Shown here in pieces: positions 58,692 to 64,000 of a stretch of DNA of 64,000 nucleotides. Below the pieces are notes generated by a model. The model was not told the DNA's origin, ran no database searches, and saw only the letters and a list, made by a program, of their open reading frames with translations. Made by a program: the position numbers and the translations under genes. Source of the DNA: Candidatus Binatia bacterium (GTDB lineage: Bacteria; Desulfobacterota; Binatia; Bin18); NCBI GenBank assembly GCA_022826945.1, contig JAJDTY010000078.1, forward strand, positions 94,611-158,610, given 5' to 3'. Position 1 is the stretch's first letter. Every line of letters starts with the position of its first letter.

Positions 58692-60365
58692 CTAGCTGGC
58701 AAGTTCCTCGGTCAGTTGACCGTACTCCTGCTCGAACACGAAGCCCTCGTAGCCCTGGGCGGCGACCTCGGAGAGACGCCGGAAGTAGTCGGGGCCGCCC
58801 AGATACACGCAGAACTGGCGGTGCTTGCCCGGGATATTGGCCCCTGTGTACCATGAATCGGTGAGGGGATAGAGCGTCTCGTTGGCGATCCCGGCGACCT
58901 CGCGGTCCCAGCGCTGCTCGGCGTCGGGGGTCGGCTCGATAGCGCCCAGACCGTGTTCACGCAGGTAACGCACACACTCGCCGATCCATGCCGACTCGAG
59001 CTCGGCGCCGAGCGGCATATTGAAAAGCACCGAAGGCGACCCAGGGCCGTGGATCATGAAGAGGTTGGGGAAGTCGGCTATCGTCATGCCGAGGTAGGAG
59101 TCAAAGCGGGTGCGCCACTTCTCCTGAAGGCTGACGCCGCCGCGCCCCCTCGGGTTGAGGCGTACCAGCGCGCCGGTGATGGCGTCGAAGCCCGTCGCCA
59201 GCACGAGCATGTCGAGCAGGTGTTCGCTGTTGGCGGTACGCACGCCTTCGGGCGTGATCTCCTGAATCGGGTCTTGGCGCAGATCGACCAGCGCGACGTT
59301 ATCGCGGTTAAAGGTTTCGTAATAGCCGTCGTCGAGGAGCTGGCGCTTGGTGCCCAGGTAGTAGTCGGGCATCAACTTCTCGGCGGTCGCGGGGTCACGC
59401 ACGATCTCACGGATCTTGCCGCGCACAAAGTCGGCCAGCGTGCGGTTGGCCTCCTTGTTGGTCAGGATGTCGGCATAGCTGCCAAAGAGGATGTGGAAGC
59501 CGCCCTTCTGCCAGAGCGCTTCGTAGAGCGCCTGTCGCTGCTCGGGCGTGTCCTCGAAGGCCGAGCGCTCGGAGACCTCGAACGGCGCGCCCAGGGGTGA
59601 CGCGTTCATCTTCGCTCGGATGGCGGCCCAGTTCTCGCGGGCCCGCCGCACCACCTCGGGGTCCATGGGGCGGTTGCGGACCGGGATGCTGTACTGCGGC
59701 GTGCGCTGAAACACCGTCAGATACGCGGCCTCGCGGGCAATCTCGGGAATCGACTGCACCCCCGAGGAACCGGTCCCGATCACACCGACGCGCTTACCCG
59801 CAAAGGAAACGGGCTCATGAGGCCAGCGGCCGGTGTGGTAACGCTCGCCGGCAAAGGTATCGAGCCCCGGGATGTCGGGCATATGCGTCGCCGAGAGGGT
59901 GCCGACCGCGCAGATCAGAAACTGGGCCGAGACGCGCTCGCCGGTGCTGGTCTCGAGCCTCCAGCGCTGCGCCTCTTCGTCGTAGCGGGCGTTGCGCATC
60001 CAGGTTTCGAGCTGGATGTCGCGGCGCAGGTCGAACCGGTCGGCGACGTGCTCCAAATAGGCCAGCACCGTAGGCTGATCGGGCTGGGTCTCGGGCCAGT
60101 CCCACTCCTGCACGAGTTCCTCTGAAAACGTGTAGCTGTAGAAGGGGCTGCCCGGAAAATCGACCCGCGCACCGGGATAGCGGTTCCACCACCAGGTGCC
60201 GCCCACACCGGCAGCGCCGTCGTAGACGCGGACCGAGAGCCCCATCCCGCGTAGATGGTGCAAGGCATACAGGCCGCCAAAGCCCGCCCCGATGACCACC
60301 ACGTCATAGTGCTCGGCCGCTCCGTTCCCTTTTGGCTTGTATGGGTGTTGATCCATGTGTGCCAT
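58692..60365 (-). CDS. Baeyer-Villiger monooxygenase (flavin-containing)
   Basis: A 557-residue type I BVMO, cyclohexanone/phenylacetone-monooxygenase-like. Two nucleotide loops, GAGFGG (FAD) and GTGSSG (NADPH), flank the fingerprint FAGERYHTGRWP, a full F-x-G-x3-H-x3-W-P match. GTWWWNRYPGARVD and LVLATGFDAITGA are also typical. It inserts oxygen next to a ketone. AGGAGGGAATAGC supports the ATG at 60365. It lies about 80 bp after an amidohydrolase gene on the same strand; ring-opened lactones could be its downstream substrates. Confidence 0.95.
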   Translation of the reverse strand: MAHMDQHPYKPKGNGAAEHYDVVVIGAGFGGLYALHHLRGMGLSVRVYDGAAGVGGTWWWNRYPGARVDFPGSPFYSYTFSEELVQEWDWPETQPDQPTVLAYLEHVADRFDLRRDIQLETWMRNARYDEEAQRWRLETSTGERVSAQFLICAVGTLSATHMPDIPGLDTFAGERYHTGRWPHEPVSFAGKRVGVIGTGSSGVQSIPEIAREAAYLTVFQRTPQYSIPVRNRPMDPEVVRRARENWAAIRAKMNASPLGAPFEVSERSAFEDTPEQRQALYEALWQKGGFHILFGSYADILTNKEANRTLADFVRGKIREIVRDPATAEKLMPDYYLGTKRQLLDDGYYETFNRDNVALVDLRQDPIQEITPEGVRTANSEHLLDMLVLATGFDAITGALVRLNPRGRGGVSLQEKWRTRFDSYLGMTIADFPNLFMIHGPGSPSVLFNMPLGAELESAWIGECVRYLREHGLGAIEPTPDAEQRWDREVAGIANETLYPLTDSWYTGANIPGKHRQFCVYLGGPDYFRRLSEVAAQGYEGFVFEQEYGQLTEELAS

Positions 60366-60447
60366 GCTATTCCCTCCTGAAGAGAATGGCCCCACAGTTG
60401 GTAACCCAGTTTGACCCGCGGGATACGTAAAGACCTGTGGGGTCGGG

Positions 60448-61668
60448 TTAGACGCCAAAGAGCTTCTGTGTGTTATCGCGCATCACCGCCCGCACCACCT
60501 CAGGTGACAAGCCTTCCAGCCCTTCCACGTAATCAATCGGCTCAGCACATCCCTCAGGATGCGGCCAGTCGGAACCGGCCAACACGTTTTCCGGCCCGAG
60601 GACCTCGACCAACGCCGGAATATCCTCTTCCGGAAAGGGAGAGACTTTAATGTGTCGCTTGAAAATTTCGCTGGGTCGGTCCGGAGCATGGCCGAAGGTC
60701 CAATCTCGCGGACCCGACAACCGCGCCGCGTGGTCCATAGCCTTGAGTAAGGGCGCAATCCATGTGGCCCCGTTCTCAATGCTCACGACCTGCAGACTCG
60801 GAAATCGACCAAACAGATTGTGGAACACGAGTGCGCTCAGGGTATCAGCCGTCGCGCGTTCCGTCGAAGCGATCACCCGTTGGAACGGACTGAGCCGGTG
60901 GCTCGGAGGGGAGGGGTTCTCACTCCATTGTGAAGAGTATATTTCGGTCAGGCCGTCATTGCCCAGATGAAACACAACCGGAATGCCGGCTTCCTGACAG
61001 CGCGCCCAGAACGGATCATACAGCGGATCTGCCGGCGAGTGCCCATTGACCGGACCTGGCGTTAAGTTCACACTTCGTGCGCCTAAGGCGAGGACCCGTT
61101 CGAGTTCGGCGACTGCGAGGTCAATATCCACGAGCGACAAGACGGGAATACCATAGAGACGGCCATCCTTCCCAAAGCTCCAGTCCTCTTCGAGCCAGCG
61201 GTTAAACGCGCGCAAATTGGCGAACAAGGCTTGCGGCTCGTGGCGGAGCTCATGCGCGATGCCGACACCCAGCGTCGGAAGCATCAGGGCTGCCTCGACC
61301 CCTTGTTCATTCATCTTTCGCAACCGCACGTTGGAGTCTGTTGATTCGGGAAACGTTGCCGCTGAGACCGTCTCGCCCGAGACCAGGCCATCGCCCTCGC
61401 CCGAGTGGCTCTTGAGAAATTCCTGCAGTGCGCCAGGCCCGCCCGTGTGGTCACCAGGAATGACGCTAAAAAATCGCATACGTTCATCGCCGATATACAC
61501 CCGTCCAAACTTGCCCTCGCCTCTGCGGATATTGACCGCACGGTTGGCATAGGCTGATTCCATATGACGCGTGAAGCAATCATCTGGCTCATAGTAATGG
61601 TGGTCGGCATCAATCATTAAAAAGTCCAGCGGGGCCGCTGGTTGTACCTGGTCCAGTCCCATCGCCAT
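60448..61668 (-). CDS. Amidohydrolase family protein (ACMSD-like)
   Basis: A 406-residue amidohydrolase-2 protein: DFLMIDADHHYYEPDDCFTRHM at the N-terminus and LGPENVLAGSDWPHPEGCAEP near the C-terminus, with a histidine in IPVVFHLGND. It belongs to the same broad family as 19251 and 30067 but is more distant. AAGGAGGCAACG places the ATG at 61668. The frame is open to an ATG at 61743, which overlaps the stop of a 31-residue signal-peptide reading frame; that longer form is less likely. Confidence 0.9.
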   Translation of the reverse strand: MAMGLDQVQPAAPLDFLMIDADHHYYEPDDCFTRHMESAYANRAVNIRRGEGKFGRVYIGDERMRFFSVIPGDHTGGPGALQEFLKSHSGEGDGLVSGETVSAATFPESTDSNVRLRKMNEQGVEAALMLPTLGVGIAHELRHEPQALFANLRAFNRWLEEDWSFGKDGRLYGIPVLSLVDIDLAVAELERVLALGARSVNLTPGPVNGHSPADPLYDPFWARCQEAGIPVVFHLGNDGLTEIYSSQWSENPSPPSHRLSPFQRVIASTERATADTLSALVFHNLFGRFPSLQVVSIENGATWIAPLLKAMDHAARLSGPRDWTFGHAPDRPSEIFKRHIKVSPFPEEDIPALVEVLGPENVLAGSDWPHPEGCAEPIDYVEGLEGLSPEVVRAVMRDNTQKLFGV

Positions 61669-61739
61669 CGTTGCCTCCTTCTGAATCACCTGTCCATAGG
61701 GCAACTCACCTTCTAGTACCTGCCCACCGTATTGTAAAG

Positions 61740-61835
61740 TCATCCCACGATTTGCTGGGTTGGCCCATCAGCAGCCCAGATCTGGACAGGGAAAAAACAC
61801 ACGGTCACAAGAACTGTCAGCAATCGTATCAGCAT
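61740..61835 (-). CDS. 31-residue orphan signal-peptide reading frame
   Basis: An ATG at 61835, with a strong GAGGAGGAAGAGCG ribosome site, opens a 31-codon frame: a basic N-terminus (MLIRLLTVLVTV), a hydrophobic core, then QIWAADGPTQQIVG and a stop at 61742-61740. It is a complete Sec signal peptide with a plausible A-A-D cleavage site but almost no mature protein. The stop overlaps the ATG at 61743 (ATGA), which is in frame with the amidohydrolase gene. It may be the relic of a secreted protein, a leader peptide or a real micropeptide. Confidence 0.45.
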   Translation of the reverse strand: MLIRLLTVLVTVCFFPVQIWAADGPTQQIVG

Positions 61836-61909
61836 CGCTCTTCCTCCTCATGAGAGGCCCTGTTTCCCAGCAGGCGGAGCGTCCGTTGCCGGGAAACAGG
61901 AGTGTCCCC

Positions 61910-62515
61910 TTACATGCCGCCGGCGTCTTTCAAGAGTTGGATCATCTCCTCACTGGCTTGTGGCACGCCTATGAACGCCGGGTCTTCGACCCAGCCGAGC
62001 GGCGTCCAGCCGCGTTCATCCCGCGCATTCACATCTGCCCCCGCTTCCAGTAACAGTCGCACGATGGCAATCCGTCCCCAGATGACCTGATCATGTAGTG
62101 GGGTCATACCGTGTTCATTCTTTGCATCAACTGCCGCCCCGGCGTCGATCAAGAGTTGGGCGACTGTGGGGTCGGTGACGTGATGCAACACGGTTTCGCC
62201 CGTCGCATCGCGAGCATGGACGGAAGCCCCATTATCCAAGGCCGTCTGCACGGCTTCGGTGTTCGCCCCGGCGGCCGCTACCAGTAAGGCGCCATCCTGC
62301 TCGGCATCATTAGGGGTGCGGAGTGCGACCAACGTAAACGCCTGTGCGTCCTCATTCCATTCCGCGGTAGCTGTATAACCATGCTCGGGAAAATCCGTCA
62401 CGTAGAGTGTCGCGGATGCCCCAACAATCGGCCCGTCTATTTCCGCATGCGCTACCGGTATGAGCATCGTGACGATGCTGAGCATGAGCGCAACGGTCCA
62501 TCTACTCCGTTCCAT
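61910..62515 (-). CDS. Secreted ankyrin-repeat protein
   Basis: A 201-residue protein with an N-terminal signal peptide (MERSRWTVALMLSIVTMLIP ending near VAHAEID) and at least three ankyrin repeats in the C-terminal half: ALLVAAAGANTEAVQTALDNGASVHARD, VAQLLIDAGAAVDAKNEHG and TPLHDQVIWGRIAIVRLLLEAGADVNARDERGWTPLGW (each as overlapping units). It should bind a partner in the periplasm or outside. GGAGGGACTT supports the ATG at 62515. The orphan signal-peptide reading frame follows on the same strand. Confidence 0.9.
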   Translation of the reverse strand: MERSRWTVALMLSIVTMLIPVAHAEIDGPIVGASATLYVTDFPEHGYTATAEWNEDAQAFTLVALRTPNDAEQDGALLVAAAGANTEAVQTALDNGASVHARDATGETVLHHVTDPTVAQLLIDAGAAVDAKNEHGMTPLHDQVIWGRIAIVRLLLEAGADVNARDERGWTPLGWVEDPAFIGVPQASEEMIQLLKDAGGM

Positions 62516-63380
62516 AAGTCCCTCCTGTGGTTTCGGCCAATCCATATACGATACGCGCAAAAATCTCCCCGCTTATGGTCCGCTTGACATAGGTCTCCCT
62601 CCCTCCAGGTGTCAGGGTCCCGGCGGGTGTGCCGGGCCGTACCTACTACACAACAGTGAATGGAGTGAGTCCTGCGTATTCACCACAGCACGGGTAGCTA
62701 CTCCCGCACCTTCTGGTGGTTTTTATATTCAGCAGGCGACCCGACTCAACGGGATCACTGCTGGTAGTAGGTGGACCGGACGATAGCATATCTGACGGGA
62801 GTGACAACTATCCCGTTTTGGTCAATAATAAGTGGCGGCAAAAAGGATATGATAGAAGCGGATATTCGGCGTGAGCAGTGGTCGCTGTAGAAGCCTGAAG
62901 AGTTAGTAGAGGAATTTGTCCGTCAGGTCTTGCAACGCGTAGGCTACTCCCCCGAACAGATAGCACGCTTGCTCCAGGAATCCTGACCCACCCGATCAAA
63001 GTAGGCCATGCAGAAAGAATCGCTCCAAATGCGGGCCGTTAGGCGTGGAATAAGGTCAGTACCCTAATATGCCGGCGTCCGAATTACTTTTCAAAATGAT
63101 TAATGATGTGAACTCAACAGCCACTCGTATCGTCATTGAAGTTCAAGATTCCAGAGCATGGGCGGGGTATGGCCCGAAATCAGAGAAGAGGGACATGTTT
63201 CAATGGCTGGACGAAACGTGGACGAAATAGTGAGGCGGGAGCCTCATTGGATCTTACCTCCACCCCAAACCCGGTAGTTGCCCGTCAAAACCGGCCGTCC
63301 CGCCTCAAATTAGGCCAGTATCCAGTAGTTTGCTATCGTACCCCCGAATTGATAGGTGATAACGTCGGAAGGAGGGAGAC
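62516..63380. other. 865-bp intergenic region with one small broken frame
   Basis: This stretch between the ankyrin gene (minus) and the SDR gene (plus) holds no convincing intact gene. It is less GC-rich in places. Short open frames on both strands lack ribosome sites and protein-like composition. The only protein-like piece is the amber-interrupted frame at 62849-62986, listed separately. It must contain the promoters of both flanking divergent genes, but I cannot single out -35/-10 pairs with confidence. Confidence 0.6.
62849..62986 (+). pseudogene. Small gene interrupted by an amber codon
   Basis: An ATG at 62849 starts MIEADIRREQWSL, then a TAG (62888-62890), and the same frame continues KPEELVEEFVRQVLQRVGYS and ends EQIARLLQES before a TGA (62984-62986). 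The composition after the TAG is strongly protein-like and helical. The preceding AAAAAGGAT is a weak ribosome site. It may be a small protein disabled by a nonsense mutation. I do not recognise a family. Confidence 0.35.
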
Positions 63381-64000
63381 ATGGATCTTGGTTTAAAAGA
63401 TCGCGTAGCGGTCGTTACCGGAGCGAGCTACGGCCTGGGCGAGGCCATGGCCCAGCATCTGGTCAAAGAGGGAGCCCACGTCGTGATTTGCGCACGCGGT
63501 GAGGAGCAATTAGCTCGGACCGCCCAAGCTTTAGGTCCGCAGGCCCTGGCAGTCCAGGCTGACGTCAGCAAAGCCGCCGGCATTCAGACCCTTTTTGATA
63601 CAACGGTACAGCAGTTCGGCAAGCTTGATATCCTGGTCAATAATGCCGGCTGGTACCATCTGAGTCAGGGGTTGGGTCTGTCGGATGAGGAGTGGCAGGA
63701 TAATCTTGATATCAATCTGTTCAGCGTGATTCGCTGCTCCCGGCTTGCCGTTCCCCTGATGCAAAAGCAAAAATGGGGCCGGATTATCAATATTGCGTCG
63801 ATCTTCGGCAAACAGCCCAACGCCGGATTGATCGACTACAACGCCACGAAAGCGGCCATCATCAGTCTGAGCAAAACCTTGGCCGACGAACTGGCCAAGG
63901 ATAACATCCTGGTGAACGCCGTCTGCCCGGGGCCGACGCGGACTCCACTGTGGGACGGTCTGGCAAAGACGCTGAATCCCGACGACCCGGACGGCATGAT
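63381..64000 (+). CDS. SDR family oxidoreductase, 3' end cut by window
   Basis: A classical short-chain dehydrogenase/reductase, at least 206 residues, running off the window. It begins MDLGLKDRVAVVTGASYGLG (TGxxxGxG cofactor loop), then ILVNNAGWYH (NNAG) and the catalytic set: serine in IINIASIFGK, then YNATK with tyrosine and lysine, and VNAVCPGPTRTPL. A perfect GGAAGGAGGGAGAC site precedes the ATG. The residues after the second strand (ICARGEEQL) suggest NADP(H). Substrate unknown. Confidence 0.93.
   Translation, partial: MDLGLKDRVAVVTGASYGLGEAMAQHLVKEGAHVVICARGEEQLARTAQALGPQALAVQADVSKAAGIQTLFDTTVQQFGKLDILVNNAGWYHLSQGLGLSDEEWQDNLDINLFSVIRCSRLAVPLMQKQKWGRIINIASIFGKQPNAGLIDYNATKAAIISLSKTLADELAKDNILVNAVCPGPTRTPLWDGLAKTLNPDDPDGM

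Noticed and set aside
62888..62890. TAG read as pyrrolysine
   Set aside because: No methylamine methyltransferase context and no pyl genes seen; a nonsense mutation is simpler.
1..64000. CRISPR array, rRNA, tRNA or insertion-sequence transposase
   Set aside because: I found no regularly spaced repeats, no rRNA-like blocks and no transposase motifs. I cannot fully exclude a tRNA without a covariance search.

Overview
The window is 64 kb of moderately high-GC bacterial DNA, densely packed with about 65 protein genes. I see no rRNA, tRNA or CRISPR array. Most genes belong to families that expand together in uncultured soil, marine or sponge-associated lineages: flavin-dependent luciferase-like (LLM) monooxygenases, amidohydrolases, nitrilase-fold and amidase-signature amidases, cupins, a Rieske oxygenase, a Baeyer-Villiger monooxygenase and a family III CoA-transferase. 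This repertoire fits a metabolically versatile uncultured heterotroph, perhaps Tectomicrobia/Entotheonella-like or Binatota-like. That placement is inference from gene content only.

Layout. 1-3.95 kb: end of a cupin gene, an internally deleted type ISP restriction-modification gene, an unknown AT-rich gene and a vapBC toxin-antitoxin pair (a decaying defence patch). 4.2-8.7 kb: a sugar-phosphate operon (fused transaldolase/glucose-6-phosphate isomerase, then rpiA, DUF924 and DUF1330 genes). 8.7-14.0 kb (minus): an amide and hydantoin cluster (acetamidase/formamidase, 2OG-Fe(II) oxygenase, carbamoylase-like nitrilase, PNPOx-like protein, D-hydantoinase). 14.1-14.7 kb: dinJ-yafQ toxin-antitoxin. 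14.7-27.2 kb: hydrolases, LLM enzymes, cupins, an orphan HsdR_N-type nuclease gene and a nitrilase homologue that has lost its catalytic cysteine. 27.4-35.2 kb (plus): a tight operon with two N-acyl-D-amino-acid deacylase-like enzymes around an amidohydrolase and an ABC exporter. 35.3-37.1 kb: an AT-richer two-gene OLD-like ATPase plus TOPRIM module, probably anti-phage. 37.1-44.7 kb: VOC protein, a frameshifted remnant, a CoA-transferase, a tandem STAS duplication with a GPP34 gene, a thiolase, a predicted selenocysteine-containing AhpD-like protein with its own SECIS hairpin, a methyltransferase and a dienelactone hydrolase. 44.8-64 kb: GlcG-like protein, Rieske oxygenase with partner, amidase, deacetylase, ATC-hydrolase-like protein, cupins, RidA, LLM enzymes, amidohydrolases, BVMO, ankyrin protein and the start of an SDR gene.

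The most striking observation is at 42522-43118 (minus). Two apparently separate half-genes are one AhpD/carboxymuconolactone-decarboxylase-like gene read through an in-frame TGA. The TGA stands exactly where the second cysteine of the CxxC redox motif belongs, and a perfect 8-bp hairpin with a GGU loop begins 12 nt after it. This is the expected architecture of a bacterial selenoprotein (CxxU). Other notable points are the ATPase/TOPRIM pair, the Cys-to-Ala nitrilase, the diverged STAS duplicate and the internal deletion of the type ISP gene.

Together the enzymes suggest broad scavenging and breakdown of amides, hydantoins, N-acyl D-amino acids, aromatics and ketones, with scattered defence and toxin-antitoxin insertions. 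Specific substrates cannot be read from sequence. No recognisable DNA-binding transcriptional regulator other than antitoxins is present.
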